In this document: positions 15,888 through 25,623 of the stretch, in pieces
Position numbering within the stretch: position 1 is the stretch's first letter
Layout: each line of letters opens with the position of its first letter
DNA from: Paenibacillus farraposensis
Lineage (GTDB): Bacteria; Bacillota; Bacilli; Paenibacillales; Paenibacillaceae
DNA length: 64,000 nucleotides
Direction of reading: 5' to 3'
Assembly: GCF_020736845.1 (NCBI RefSeq)
Contig: NZ_JAFFQR010000029.1
Location: forward strand, 62,001 to 126,000
Program-made: the position numbers and the translations under genes
Notes under the pieces: model-generated
What the model was told of the DNA's origin: nothing
Database searches by the model: none
Seen by the model: the letters and a program-made list of their open reading frames with translations, nothing else

Positions 15888-18530
15888 TTAGTCGGAGCGT
15901 TTGGACACCAGATATATCAGATCCAGTGTCAGGATGGGCAAAAAGACAGAAGCCGGATAGGCCAGATAGCGTGGCTCCCACTGCGGCTTGAACTTGTCTT
16001 TAAAGCGCCGAAGCCCCTGAAAGCCGTAGAAATGTCCGCCGTATTGAAAGACGAGCCGGGCCAGCTTTTCCTCACGCAGTGCTTTTTCGCTTTGCCCTAC
16101 TTGCGACAGCGGTGCCATGCCCAGATTAAATGTCGTATAGTCGTTCTCTTTGCCCCATTCAATGATCCGTGTAAATAAATAGTCCATCGTGCCATTTGGC
16201 GTGTCTGGCAGGTGGCGCATCAGATCAATCGAAATGGTCTGTCCATGATCATATGCAGGGGCCATGGTAGCGAAAGCGATGACCCTTCCTTCCGGGTCTT
16301 TTAACAATGCAATCGGTGCTAACTGAAGATAAGGCTCCTTAAACCAGCCAAGCGAATACCCCTTTTCCTTGCGTCCGTCCAGCCAGATATTTGAAATATG
16401 ACGCAATTCCTCCATGAGTGACGACTCTATAGGCGGCTGGATCATTTCAAACGAGTAGCCCTCGCGGTCAAAACGGTTTTTGGCACTGCGCAGCGCCTGA
16501 TTGCTTTTGCCCGTCAGCGTAAAGGACTCCAGCGGCACCAGCCCTTCCTCGCCTAGCTTGAAAAAGCGATAGCCGTTCTCATGATAAATGGACAGATATG
16601 TCGGTGATGCCTGATAAAACACAGCCGTCAACGCATGCCGGTCTGCGAATCGCTGGAATTCCTGAATCGCTTTGCTCACCTGCTCTTTTGGACCGAGCGG
16701 ATCACCCAATACAACCAGCTTGTCCCGGCTGCGGGCATAAGGAATCACGACTTGTTCATCCTTGGTCCAATACAGATATTTATCACCGAGAAAAAGCATA
16801 TGAGAAACGAGATTGCCACCCTGCCGTTCCAAAAATGTTTTTAGCTTGTCCAGCTCTTGCGCATCGGGGAGACTACCGATTCCGCGTTGGGGCCGAAGGA
16901 AGAAATACACCGTCAGGAACACCCATGCCAAAATCAGGCTGAACACGGCGGTAACCCCGTAATCGCTACGGTTCATGAAAAAATCAAGATGAACCTTGGC
17001 GTGAATATGACGCATAAACGGAGTATTGGAGCCTGCCCCGATCATAAAATAAGCCCCGGTCACGAGCAGAGATAATCCGCCCCATATGAAAATGTTGTGC
17101 CGATTCAGTGGCGCACTGACCCGATAAAACCGAGAGCGCGAAATCCACAGCATTAACGCGACAAACAGCAGGAACAGGGCTTCTTCAAAATCCAAACCTT
17201 TGATAAAGGTGAAAACAGAGCCCGCCAGCAGCAGGGCCAATGCCAATCGCAATGCTCTGCGAATACGCAGCGATATCCCGTGGGACAGGACGACGAGCAT
17301 AATTCCGATGATGACCGAGATTTCGTGCGATAAGCGCATGACAGGCAGACTGAGCAAATGCTCGGCAAAACGGAGCCGATATAACAGGCCGGGCGTAGCC
17401 GCCGACAAGAGAAGCACAACGCCGGAGACAAGTACCAGCTTGCCTAGCGCCCATACACCCAGATCGGCCAAAAACCGGTATTGTCCAGGCCAGCCCCATA
17501 CCTTTTGCCAGGCATTGAGGGAGTAGTCCCAGCCCGTCTCGGCCAGCTGGCTCAGGCGTTCGCTGCGCGGAATCATTTCCAGCGCGGCCAGAACCAGGCC
17601 GATCAGCCACGGAATGATGAAATAAAAGACGCGAAAGACCAGTAGCACTGCCAGTGCCCGATCCGGATTGGCGCCCGCCAATTGCAATCCGAGCAGGGCG
17701 ATGATGTCGAATGCCCCGACTCCTCCGGGTGCGAGACTGATTAGTCCGGCAATCGCGGCAATGACATAGATGCCGAATATGGCATAGACCGGCAGCTCAT
17801 GGAGCAGGTATGAGCCGATCCATGCAAAGGTAAGCCCAGCCATCAGCCATTCCAGCAGTGAAGCGCCAATCGAGGCGGAGATGGTGAGCCAGGAAAGCGG
17901 ACCCTCGCCTTTATTGAACCATTTGGCGTAACGCTTGGATCGTTGCAGGATTAGAAACAGCGGCAGGTACAACGCCATTCCCCATAACGCCCAATGAAGC
18001 CATGGATGAGCATCCAGTACGGGTTGTACCGGATACAGATGGACAATGGCTCCCCAAGCCAGTAAAGACAATCCGGTAATAACGACAGGCGAAAGGAATA
18101 CGACCGCAGAGGTAATGACACCCAGCGGCACGCCGCTTTTTTTGTACAGAACAGTGCGTAGCCCCGCGCCTGTAAAACCTGCAAAGCCAAAGACATTATT
18201 GAAGGTATTGGAGATCCAGGCGTACCGAAATGTCACTCCAGGCTTGACCTGAAGCTTGAAATGATACCTGATCACATAATCGTATGCACTCATGGCTGCC
18301 ACGGCTGCCAGCGAGAACAAGCCGATTTCAATGAGGAACGCGGCATCCATTCGCCGCAGCTCATGCAGCATGCGTGCCAGATTGAAGCTTTTTAGCTCTC
18401 GTCCGGCCTCCCATATAATAAAAGCGAGTACAGCCAGCGGTAACAAAATACGTGTCATTCGCTGCCTGTAGATGGTCATCATGAACTGTACGATTCTAAA
18501 GGATTGGATCGGTTTGTGATTTGAATTCAT
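15888..18530 (-). CDS. mprF: Phosphatidylglycerol lysyltransferase MprF
   Basis: Two-domain membrane enzyme, 880 residues. The N-terminal half has about 13-14 membrane helices (flippase domain with FAGFTGAGLRTVLY and the LAPGGVGAFD motif). The C-terminal half is the cytosolic DUF2156 aminoacyl-transferase domain (DKYLYWTKDEQVVIPYARS, SIDLMRHLPDTPNGTMDYLF). It lysinylates phosphatidylglycerol and exposes it on the outer leaflet, giving resistance to cationic antimicrobial peptides, consistent with a genus making such peptides. The start at 18530 is supported by AGGTGA and a typical short N-terminus. Confidence 0.94.
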   Translation of the reverse strand: MNSNHKPIQSFRIVQFMMTIYRQRMTRILLPLAVLAFIIWEAGRELKSFNLARMLHELRRMDAAFLIEIGLFSLAAVAAMSAYDYVIRYHFKLQVKPGVTFRYAWISNTFNNVFGFAGFTGAGLRTVLYKKSGVPLGVITSAVVFLSPVVITGLSLLAWGAIVHLYPVQPVLDAHPWLHWALWGMALYLPLFLILQRSKRYAKWFNKGEGPLSWLTISASIGASLLEWLMAGLTFAWIGSYLLHELPVYAIFGIYVIAAIAGLISLAPGGVGAFDIIALLGLQLAGANPDRALAVLLVFRVFYFIIPWLIGLVLAALEMIPRSERLSQLAETGWDYSLNAWQKVWGWPGQYRFLADLGVWALGKLVLVSGVVLLLSAATPGLLYRLRFAEHLLSLPVMRLSHEISVIIGIMLVVLSHGISLRIRRALRLALALLLAGSVFTFIKGLDFEEALFLLFVALMLWISRSRFYRVSAPLNRHNIFIWGGLSLLVTGAYFMIGAGSNTPFMRHIHAKVHLDFFMNRSDYGVTAVFSLILAWVFLTVYFFLRPQRGIGSLPDAQELDKLKTFLERQGGNLVSHMLFLGDKYLYWTKDEQVVIPYARSRDKLVVLGDPLGPKEQVSKAIQEFQRFADRHALTAVFYQASPTYLSIYHENGYRFFKLGEEGLVPLESFTLTGKSNQALRSAKNRFDREGYSFEMIQPPIESSLMEELRHISNIWLDGRKEKGYSLGWFKEPYLQLAPIALLKDPEGRVIAFATMAPAYDHGQTISIDLMRHLPDTPNGTMDYLFTRIIEWGKENDYTTFNLGMAPLSQVGQSEKALREEKLARLVFQYGGHFYGFQGLRRFKDKFKPQWEPRYLAYPASVFLPILTLDLIYLVSKRSD

Positions 18531-18742
18531 AGATTCACCTGCTTGAAAAAGAATACTCCAAGTATAAAACATGGAGATAGTATACCCCGATCAACAGAGG
18601 CTAGTATATATTATACCTGTAAAAATCACGGGAATAACAACAGAAGGGTTACGAAAATGGGATTTCAGATTGATCGCTGTAAATAGTTCCAATATAATGA
18701 TGAAATACCTAGTATATTGCTTGCAATGGAGCTGAACCGGAC

Positions 18743-18988
18743 ATGAGCATATGGGATCGCAATTTGTTTATACGCCGATTGGAGCTGTTGTGGCCTCCAG
18801 ACGCTGACAGGAGCCAATACCCGTTTAACTTAAAGGCACTTCATCAGTGGAATGAGCTCCAATTCCATCCGTCTGTTACCTATATTGTTGGAGAAAACGG
18901 TGTGGGTAAATCGACGCTTATCATCATGAAGCAATTTCTGAATAATAAGGACAAGATGCTCCGGGAGTTGTTCGAAGACCCCCAATAA
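18743..18988 (+). pseudogene. AAA-type ATPase with internal deletion
   Basis: 81 codons join the N-terminal part of a small AAA ATPase, ending in Walker A (IVGENGVGKST), directly to what looks like the C-terminal tail of the same family (KQFLNNKDKMLRELFED). The Walker B and central domain are missing. The join is in frame, so the stub could still be translated. No activity is expected. Confidence 0.65.
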
Positions 18989-18995
18989 GGAATGA

Positions 18996-19019
18996 CCAGA
19001 ATGAAAGGAAACATTCTGG
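18996..19019. repeat. Short inverted repeat
   Basis: CCAGAATG / CATTCTGG, 8 bp, directly after the ATPase relic stop. There is no T-run, so it is not a clear terminator. Confidence 0.45.
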
Positions 19020-19147
19020 CCTAGCGGAAGTATTTTGTGATTGTTATTTGTCTTCTACTCTATTAATATAATGAAGAGTTTTGATATAATAGCTGAATAA
19101 GATTTTCGTATACGAAATAAGGCAGCTCAGGAGGACAAAAACGCATC

Positions 19148-20350
19148 ATGTCAGATTCACAACAGTTGAAAATGGGGCCGCTGCTCATTTTGATGATTAA
19201 TATGTTTATTGCCATGCTGGGCATCGGTCTTATCATTCCGATCCTTCCCAAATTTATGAGTTCCTTGGGAGGCAGTGGTGAAACGGGAGGTTATCTGGTT
19301 GCCGTATTTGGCTTGACCCAGTTTCTGTTTTCGCCGTTAGCTGGGGAATGGTCCGATAAATACGGACGCAAAAAAATGATTATTATCGGTCTAGCGGTCA
19401 TGACGGGATCTTCCGTGATATTTGCTATAGGGCATTCGTTGACGATGCTGTATGTTTCCCGTTTGCTGGGAGGCGTGGGAGCTGCCTTTTTGATTCCTCC
19501 GATGATGGCTTATATTGCCGACATTACAACGGTACACAATCGTGGCAGAGGAATGGGCTTGCTCGGCGCGTCCATGTCGCTTGGTTTTGTTATCGGCCCT
19601 GGTGTAGGCGGCTTGCTGGCTGATATTTCAATACGTACACCTTTGTATGTCTCGGCCGGTGTATCGGGCTTGGCTGCGTTGATCTCATTGATGTTCCTAC
19701 CCGAAACTTTGTCGCCCGAGAAGCAGTTGAAGTTTCGGAATACCAAGGTCAAACGCGATAATGTGATTAAGCAGTTTGCCCTTTCTTTCCGCAAGCCGTA
19801 CTTTATGCTGCTGATTATGGTATTCACGCTCACTTTTGGGTTGGCTCATTTTGAAACGATGTTTCCTTTTTTCGTCACAGGCAAGTTTCATTATAATGAG
19901 CGGGACATTGCCGTTATCATTACGATAGGGGCACTGGTCGGAACGGTGATCCAGGCTGTGGTCATCAGTCCGCTGCTGAATCGCTTTGGCGAAAAAGGAG
20001 TTATTATAGGCTCCTTTCTGTTTTCTGCGATCTCCCTTGTGCTTATGCTGCTCTCCGGCAATTTTTATTATGTACTCGGAGTGTCGGTTATCTTCTTTAC
20101 CGCCACATCGCTGCTGCGTCCATCCATCAACACCGCTTTATCCAAAATGGCGGGAGATGAGCAGGGCGTTGCTGCCGGGATGAACAATGCCTATATGAGT
20201 ATCGGTAACATTCTGGGACCTGCGCTGGCGGGTACGTTGTTCGAGGTGCATATCAATTTGCCGTACATTTTCGGAGCGGCCATTCTCCTTCTTAGTCTGG
20301 GACTGGCTGTAAAATGGAACAGCAGAGGCACACAATCGACGGCGGCTTAG
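19148..20350 (+). CDS. MFS drug efflux transporter (DHA1 family)
   Basis: 400 residues, 12 membrane helices. Motif A after helix 2 (GEWSDKYGRKKMIIIG) and motif C in helix 5 (GASMSLGFVIGPGVGG) mark it as a drug:H+ antiporter of the Bmr/NorA-like DHA1 group. No dedicated regulator is adjacent. Start behind CAGGAGGA. Likely substrates are hydrophobic drugs; not determinable here. Confidence 0.9.
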   Translation: MSDSQQLKMGPLLILMINMFIAMLGIGLIIPILPKFMSSLGGSGETGGYLVAVFGLTQFLFSPLAGEWSDKYGRKKMIIIGLAVMTGSSVIFAIGHSLTMLYVSRLLGGVGAAFLIPPMMAYIADITTVHNRGRGMGLLGASMSLGFVIGPGVGGLLADISIRTPLYVSAGVSGLAALISLMFLPETLSPEKQLKFRNTKVKRDNVIKQFALSFRKPYFMLLIMVFTLTFGLAHFETMFPFFVTGKFHYNERDIAVIITIGALVGTVIQAVVISPLLNRFGEKGVIIGSFLFSAISLVLMLLSGNFYYVLGVSVIFFTATSLLRPSINTALSKMAGDEQGVAAGMNNAYMSIGNILGPALAGTLFEVHINLPYIFGAAILLLSLGLAVKWNSRGTQSTAA

Positions 20351-20358
20351 TATGCTTG

Positions 20359-20398
20359 AAAAGCAGGACGTTTCTTGACGAAACGTCCTGCTTTTTTT
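20359..20398. terminator. Terminator between MFS gene and biotin operon
   Basis: AAAGCAGGACGTTTC / GAAACGTCCTGCTTTTTTT, 15-bp perfect stem with a 5-nt loop. It ends the MFS transcript; its leading As may also help end the leftward biotin operon. Confidence 0.88.
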
Positions 20399-20412
20399 AT
20401 ATTCTTTTGTGA

Positions 20413-21279
20413 TCATTGAGTTTTTGATGCCTGAATAAGTACAATATCATAAGTCGCTGCAACACCTTCCGGCGTGCTGAAACGGTCTTCATACTCTTTA
20501 TACAGGCTGGTGAACAGACGCCGCGATCCGAGACTGCGGGAAGCAACGGCTTCTGAAGTGCTGGCTCCCACTGCTTTTACAGATAATAGAAAATCCCTCG
20601 GTGAAGCGTATTCTTCCGTTAACGGCGTGCATTGATATTGAATGTTGGAGAAACCGGCTGTTGTTAACGAATCTATCCATTGATTTGCAGATTGAAACGA
20701 TAGTCCATGTCTCTGAGGCACCATATTTTCAGCACGGTACACCTCTTCAAAAGCCGTATGCAACTCGTGGAAGGTATCAGGCCCGAAGGTCGAGAAGGCG
20801 AGTATCCCTTCGGGGCGAAGCAGTCGATACAGGTAATTCAGTGTTTGCTGTGGTTGGCTCAACCACTGAAAACAAGCGCTGGAAACGATGAGATCGAACG
20901 AAGAGACAGGCATGTTAGCTGCCCACTTTTCGACATCGGCAAGCAAAAAACGGATATCAGATAATGGCCTATCGTTCGAGCCTGCAGGGTTTGCAGTGCT
21001 TAGCACACGCTGCTCAGCAGCCAGAAGCATTGCAGGTGCTATATCCAGCGCAGTAATAGACGAATGCGGCCATCTGTTCACCAAAATTTCAGTTAGAATG
21101 CCAGTTCCACATCCGATCTCAAGCAAGCTGAGATTGTTGGAATTATCAGCATTTGTCTGTTTTATAAGAATATCTGCGAGCATATCCGCCATGGTGCGCT
21201 GCACGTGGGCATGAGTATCATACAACCCTGCCGCGCTGCAGTTAAATTGCCGCGCAATCGCTGCTTTTCTACTGATCAT
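20413..21279 (-). CDS. bioC: Malonyl-ACP O-methyltransferase
   Basis: SAM-dependent methyltransferase that methylates malonyl-ACP to disguise it for pimelate synthesis through the fatty-acid cycle. 288 residues. SAM motif I is LEIGCGTGILTEIL; SSACFQWLSQPQQTL and GILAFSTFGPDTFHEL match BioC. Last gene of the bio operon; start overlaps the bioH-like stop by 11 nt behind AGGAG. An upstream in-frame ATG is inside bioH and lacks a binding site. Confidence 0.9.
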   Translation of the reverse strand: MISRKAAIARQFNCSAAGLYDTHAHVQRTMADMLADILIKQTNADNSNNLSLLEIGCGTGILTEILVNRWPHSSITALDIAPAMLLAAEQRVLSTANPAGSNDRPLSDIRFLLADVEKWAANMPVSSFDLIVSSACFQWLSQPQQTLNYLYRLLRPEGILAFSTFGPDTFHELHTAFEEVYRAENMVPQRHGLSFQSANQWIDSLTTAGFSNIQYQCTPLTEEYASPRDFLLSVKAVGASTSEAVASRSLGSRRLFTSLYKEYEDRFSTPEGVAATYDIVLIQASKTQ

Positions 21280-22003
21280 GCCACCAACTCCTAATTGATT
21301 CAGCAATAAGGGCCTCCCTGCCCACAAACGGAGCATGTCCACTATCGGGTATGGCTAGAAGCTTTGCCTGAGACAATTGCATGAGCAGCTCCTCTGCCGC
21401 CTCGTAAGGACATATCTGATCCTCGGTACCGTGAATAAGAAGAACCGGACAATGAATGGCCGGAAGCCGGGAAAGGCATTCCACATGACGGAGGGTTTCA
21501 AGCCCGGCGATGAGTGCCGGAGTTGTCCAGTTCCCGATAAGGGAATGATGATTCCCGGGCTCCGACGCTGCCTCCAAGGGCGTAAATATCATCTGTCTGA
21601 ATTTGCGCTCTACAGCCTGTCGATCTCTTTGGAGTCCGGTGATCATCTGTCTGACATAGGCATCTGCCCAGCCGCGATTCTGTTGTTCTTTGGGACGGGT
21701 AAACCTGGCTGTTGCTGAAAAAAGTATCAGTCCATCTGCCAGCTTCTGATCCGCGAGTTTTAGTGCCAATAGCCCGCCCAGTGACCAGCCTCCTATCAGC
21801 AAAGGACCGGAGCAAGAGGAACGCAGGCTTTTGGCTGCCGTTTCGGTCAAATGCAGCATCTCCTCAGAGGAAGCGGCAGCGCTGTATTCTACAGAAACAT
21901 GATGAAAGTCAGGGAGCAGCCCGCGAAGCCGATCAAAGACCTTATTTGACATACTCCACCCGGTCAGCCACAGGATAGTGCCGCCTAATTGTGACCGCAT
22001 CAT
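21269..22003 (-). CDS. Alpha/beta hydrolase, BioH/BioG-type pimeloyl-ACP methyl ester esterase
   Basis: 244 residues. Nucleophile elbow GGWSLGGLLA (Ser), acid in HGTEDQICP and His in SGHAPF form the triad. In biotin synthesis this role is removal of the methyl group from pimeloyl-ACP methyl ester, ending BioC-initiated elongation. Several unrelated-looking esterases (BioH, BioG, BioV and others) fill this slot; the position between bioF and bioC assigns the role better than the sequence. ATGA overlap with bioF. Confidence 0.82.
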   Translation of the reverse strand: MMRSQLGGTILWLTGWSMSNKVFDRLRGLLPDFHHVSVEYSAAASSEEMLHLTETAAKSLRSSCSGPLLIGGWSLGGLLALKLADQKLADGLILFSATARFTRPKEQQNRGWADAYVRQMITGLQRDRQAVERKFRQMIFTPLEAASEPGNHHSLIGNWTTPALIAGLETLRHVECLSRLPAIHCPVLLIHGTEDQICPYEAAEELLMQLSQAKLLAIPDSGHAPFVGREALIAESIRSWWHDQ

Positions 22004-23181
22004 TCCACAACCCCCAGTTGAAGTCCTAGCCTGCAGATTTTCGTAATGGCATCTGTCAGCTCCTCCAGGGAATGTGCAGCCGATAAAGAGAAGCGAATTC
22101 GCGCAGTACCCTCGGGTACTGTTGGAGGACGAATGGCTATCGCAGCAATACCTTCGTTTTCCAGAGCACTGCTGAATTGCAGAGCCTTATGATTATGGCC
22201 CAGCATTAAGGGTACAATTGCAGAATCACCGTTACCAATATTAAAACCCGCTTTACATAATGAGGAACGAAAAAATTCGCTTGCCGCCAGCAGCCGTTTA
22301 CGACGCCAGTGTTCTGTTTGTACCAGCTTTAACGCCTGGATAGCCCCTGCTATAAGAGAAGGGGGTAATGCCGTTGAATAGATAAGCGGCCTCGCCTTAT
22401 TCATCAGCCATTTGATGAGTGTCTCACTCCCGCAAACATAAGCTCCGTAGATGCCAAACGATTTGCTGAGTGTTCCCATATGAATATCCACATCATTTTT
22501 GACTCCGAGTGCAGAGGCCAATCCTTCTCCACGTGGACCGTAAACCCCTCCGCTGTGTGCCTCGTCTACCATCAGCAGGGCATTGAATTCCTGTTTGAGT
22601 GCAATAAGGTCGAGCAGATGCGCTTGATCACCATCCATGGAAAAGACTGTGTCCGTAACAATTAGCTTCCGCCGTTTATCACGAAATTTATACAATAAGG
22701 CACGCAAATGCTCAATATCGTTATGGCGATACCGCGCATGCTCGGCGCGGCTCAAAATAATGCCGTCGACTATGCTCGCATGGTTGAGCTGGTCGCTGAA
22801 TACCACATCGCCGCGGCCCACGAGCGCGCTAATGACACCAATATTGGCTGTATACCCGTTTGCGAAGACAAGCGCCGCATCACAGTTTTGCCATGTTGCC
22901 AGCGCTTTTTCAAGCTGTGCATAGGGCTGCCGATTGCCGGTCACAAGTCTGGAGGCACCGGCGCCGGCTCCTTCCTTGAGGAGTGCATCACGCATCGCTT
23001 CAATAATGGCGGGATGGCGGGCAAGCCCCAGATAGTCATTCGAGGACAAGTCGAGCAGTACTCGTTCGCCACACATCACATAACCAGGACTTTCGGGGAT
23101 AGAGACATGGGTACGCAAGCGACGTTCCAATGATTCGCGATGTAATGCCTCAAGTTCTTGTTTCATCCAAAGGATGATCAT
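22000..23181 (-). CDS. bioF: 8-amino-7-oxononanoate synthase
   Basis: PLP enzyme condensing pimeloyl-ACP and L-alanine to KAPA. About 393 residues. LSSNDYLGLARHP, VDEAHSGGVYGPRGEG and the PLP-lysine motif GTLSKSFGIYG are present. ATG 23181 has AAGG at proper spacing; ATG 23166 gives a product starting closer to known BioF proteins, so the start is uncertain by five codons. Overlaps bioD upstream. Confidence 0.92.
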   Translation of the reverse strand: MIILWMKQELEALHRESLERRLRTHVSIPESPGYVMCGERVLLDLSSNDYLGLARHPAIIEAMRDALLKEGAGAGASRLVTGNRQPYAQLEKALATWQNCDAALVFANGYTANIGVISALVGRGDVVFSDQLNHASIVDGIILSRAEHARYRHNDIEHLRALLYKFRDKRRKLIVTDTVFSMDGDQAHLLDLIALKQEFNALLMVDEAHSGGVYGPRGEGLASALGVKNDVDIHMGTLSKSFGIYGAYVCGSETLIKWLMNKARPLIYSTALPPSLIAGAIQALKLVQTEHWRRKRLLAASEFFRSSLCKAGFNIGNGDSAIVPLMLGHNHKALQFSSALENEGIAAIAIRPPTVPEGTARIRFSLSAAHSLEELTDAITKICRLGLQLGVVE

Positions 23182-23908
23182 CACCGCCTTGTAATAACAA
23201 TGCTTGCCTGATTGGCACTAATTGAATGCTTCTTCGAACAGAATGGATAAGCGTCTCGGGATTAGCCTCGTCATGTAAGTATGGAAAATGTCCAAGGACC
23301 TTCAGACCGCCGCTGTAGCGTTCGATGAGTTCTGTATTTGTCGCAATACTTGGATCATCTAGTGCGTCAACACCTTCGCTGTTGTTTATAATGATGCCTA
23401 CAATCGGGATTCCGCGCTGCTGTAAGAAGGAAATGGTCAAAAGGGTATGATTAATGGTACCCAGACCGGCTCTGGCCACGATCAGAACAGGTACTTGAAG
23501 CATTGAAATCAAGTCTATCACCAGCGCGTCTTCAGTCAGCGGTACAGCGACCCCGCCCGCGCCTTCAATAAGCAGTGTCTGATAGCGCCCGATAAGTGGT
23601 TCACCTGCAGCGATAATTTCCTGAAGACTAAGCGTCACACCCTCCAGCCTGGCGGCAAGCATTGGGGACAGCGGTGCTTCAAATGTAAAAGGTGCAACAG
23701 CCTCGGGGCGTTCACAGATGCCTGTGCTTTGCAGCAGACGTTCGGCATCGGTGGCTCCTCTGCCAAGAAGGCAACCGGACTGCACTGGCTTCCAGACACC
23801 TGCATCCAGACCTTCGGCACGTAGCGCAGCGGCAAGAGCCGATGTCACAATTGTCTTCCCAACGCCGGTATCCGTACCGGTTATAAACATTCCCCTTAAT
23901 GTGCTCAT
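23150..23908 (-). CDS. bioD: Dethiobiotin synthetase
   Basis: ATP-dependent closure of the ureido ring of DAPA to dethiobiotin. 252 residues. N-terminal P-loop FITGTDTGVGKT, catalytic region KPVQSGCL, and IEGAGGVAVPL are all canonical. Start in an ATGA overlap with the bioA stop, although the frame stays open further upstream. Cytosolic dimer in the family. Confidence 0.94.
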   Translation of the reverse strand: MSTLRGMFITGTDTGVGKTIVTSALAAALRAEGLDAGVWKPVQSGCLLGRGATDAERLLQSTGICERPEAVAPFTFEAPLSPMLAARLEGVTLSLQEIIAAGEPLIGRYQTLLIEGAGGVAVPLTEDALVIDLISMLQVPVLIVARAGLGTINHTLLTISFLQQRGIPIVGIIINNSEGVDALDDPSIATNTELIERYSGGLKVLGHFPYLHDEANPETLIHSVRRSIQLVPIRQALLLQGGDDHPLDETRT

Positions 23909-25272
23909 ATCGTGAACCCATTTTCGGTGACGTCCATAATGGATGCTGCCAAAATATCTGTCATGGCATTTAACTCTTCCTCGGTGCTGGCAAGCGGAGG
24001 GATAAATACGACAACATTGCCAAGCGGTCTTGTAAGCATGCCAAGCTTTTTTGCACACTCGGCAGTGCGAACGCCGATCCGGTCTTCCCAGTCGTATGGC
24101 TCGCGTGAGGCCTTATCTCGTACGAGTTCGATTCCGATCATCAGGCCCTTTTGCCGAATTTCCCCGACATGCGGACGTTCTTTAAGTGCCATAAGCTTTT
24201 GCTCGACGAGTGAGGCCTTTGATATAACGTCTTTGAGCATATCCCGCTCCTCCATTCTTTTTAAACTGGCCAAAGCAACGGCACAGCCAAGCGGGTTTCC
24301 AGTAAAGGAGTGTCCGTGAAAAAACGTTTTTTGTTCTTGATAATCGGCATAGAAGGCATCGTATATCTCGTCAGTCGCAAGTGTCGCGGCGACGGGCAAG
24401 TAACCGCCGGTGAGTCCTTTGCCGACAACCATCAGGTCAGGCGCAACGCCTTCCAGATCGCAGGCAAACATGGCTCCTGTACGACCGAAGCCTGTTGCGA
24501 CTTCGTCCGCGATGAGAAGTACCTGGTGTTTGCGGCAAAGCAAGGCCATTTCCCGTAAACAGCCTGGCGGCATGATGATCATTCCTGCCGCTCCCTGCAC
24601 GATCGGCTCCACCATGAGAGCCGCAATTTCATCCCCGCGAGTCTCAAGCAAATGGCGTAAAGCGGTTAAAGTAGACTCCATTGCACCCGCAGCGCCGCCT
24701 TTGTGGCGGTAAGCATAAGGATAAGGAATGACCTCTGTGGGAAACAGCATCGGCCGGAACACATCATGATATAGTGGAATCGCGCCGACGCTGACTGCCC
24801 CGATGGTATCTCCGTGGTATGCTTGATTCATCGTAATAAATGTCTTTTTCTCATGTATGCCGCGGTTGTGCCAATATTGAAACGCCATTTTGATTGCGAT
24901 TTCGACACCGGTTGCTCCTGAGTCGGAGTAAAACACTTTGTTTAAGCCCTTGGGGGTGATATTCACCAGCTTCTCGGCCAATTCAATGGCAGGTATATTC
25001 GCCATTCCAAGCAGTGTAGAGTGGGCGACTCGCTCTAACTGATCCGTGATAGCCTGATTCAGTTCCGGTACGTTATGACCGTGTACATTCAGCCAAACAG
25101 AAGAGAATCCGTCATAATAAGACCGGCCCTGAATATCATACAGTTTGACACCTTGACCACGTTCAATAATAAGAGGGTCCGACTTGTTGTAATCTTTCAT
25201 TTGAGTAAAGGGAAGCCATAAGTGCGCCTTATTCATTGCGGCGAGACGTTCATATTGCGTAATGATCACCAT
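23905..25272 (-). CDS. bioA: Adenosylmethionine-8-amino-7-oxononanoate transaminase
   Basis: PLP aminotransferase converting KAPA to DAPA using SAM as amino donor. 455 residues. WLPFTQMKDY near the N-terminus, SDSGATGVEIAIKMA, IADEVATGFGRTG and the PLP-lysine in VVGKGLTGGYLP match BioA. First gene of bioA-D-F-H-C, directly behind a BirA-type operator. bioB, which completes the pathway, is not in this operon or window. Confidence 0.94.
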   Translation of the reverse strand: MVIITQYERLAAMNKAHLWLPFTQMKDYNKSDPLIIERGQGVKLYDIQGRSYYDGFSSVWLNVHGHNVPELNQAITDQLERVAHSTLLGMANIPAIELAEKLVNITPKGLNKVFYSDSGATGVEIAIKMAFQYWHNRGIHEKKTFITMNQAYHGDTIGAVSVGAIPLYHDVFRPMLFPTEVIPYPYAYRHKGGAAGAMESTLTALRHLLETRGDEIAALMVEPIVQGAAGMIIMPPGCLREMALLCRKHQVLLIADEVATGFGRTGAMFACDLEGVAPDLMVVGKGLTGGYLPVAATLATDEIYDAFYADYQEQKTFFHGHSFTGNPLGCAVALASLKRMEERDMLKDVISKASLVEQKLMALKERPHVGEIRQKGLMIGIELVRDKASREPYDWEDRIGVRTAECAKKLGMLTRPLGNVVVFIPPLASTEEELNAMTDILAASIMDVTENGFTI

Positions 25273-25295
25273 CCTTGGTCAATCTGGTATTTTTA

Positions 25296-25331
25296 ATTGT
25301 CAACCAAAATAAATATAAATTGGTTGACAAT
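25296..25331 (-). promoter_or_regulatory. BirA operator of the biotin operon
   Basis: Perfect inverted repeat ATTGTCAACCAA ... TTGGTTGACAAT with a 12-bp AT-rich centre, 24 bp upstream of bioA. It matches the Bacillus-type BirA box (TTGTnAACC-N16-GGTTnACAA). Biotin-bound BirA is expected to repress here. Confidence 0.88.
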
Positions 25332-25555
25332 CAACTCCAACAATATATCAAAACGAGAAGTTTATGTAAAGAGAATCCAATGTGCACTTTATACAGGAAC
25401 CTATGCATCAAGGGAGGACAGAGGGATTTATGTCTGTGCATTTGCGTGTAGAAGATGGTGACCTGCGGATAATCGGGGGTGTAAGGGGGAGTGAACGTCC
25501 TTCTTTGATTGAACCTGCACGGTAGCTGCAGAGCATGGAAAGCGAGCATAATAAA
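25332..25555. other. Spacer with one possible 31-codon ORF
   Basis: Between the BirA box and the next terminator. A 31-codon ORF (25430-25525, +) has GAGGG before its ATG but encodes a featureless peptide. I see nothing else, and do not consider it a supported gene. Confidence 0.3.
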
Positions 25556-25600
25556 ACACGGCGCTTTGCTTCCATGAAAGGCATGGGGCATACGCCGTGT
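25556..25600 (-). terminator. Terminator of the ArsR-type gene
   Basis: On the minus strand ACACGGCG ... CGCCGTGT followed by TTTATTAT, directly after the regulator stop. Confidence 0.7.
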
Positions 25601-25623
25601 CTAGGTTAAAAACGGATGAACAG

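Noticed and set aside
25331..25591. 86-codon minus-strand ORF next to the BirA box
   Set aside because: No ribosome binding site, odd composition, and it spans the terminator of the neighbouring gene.
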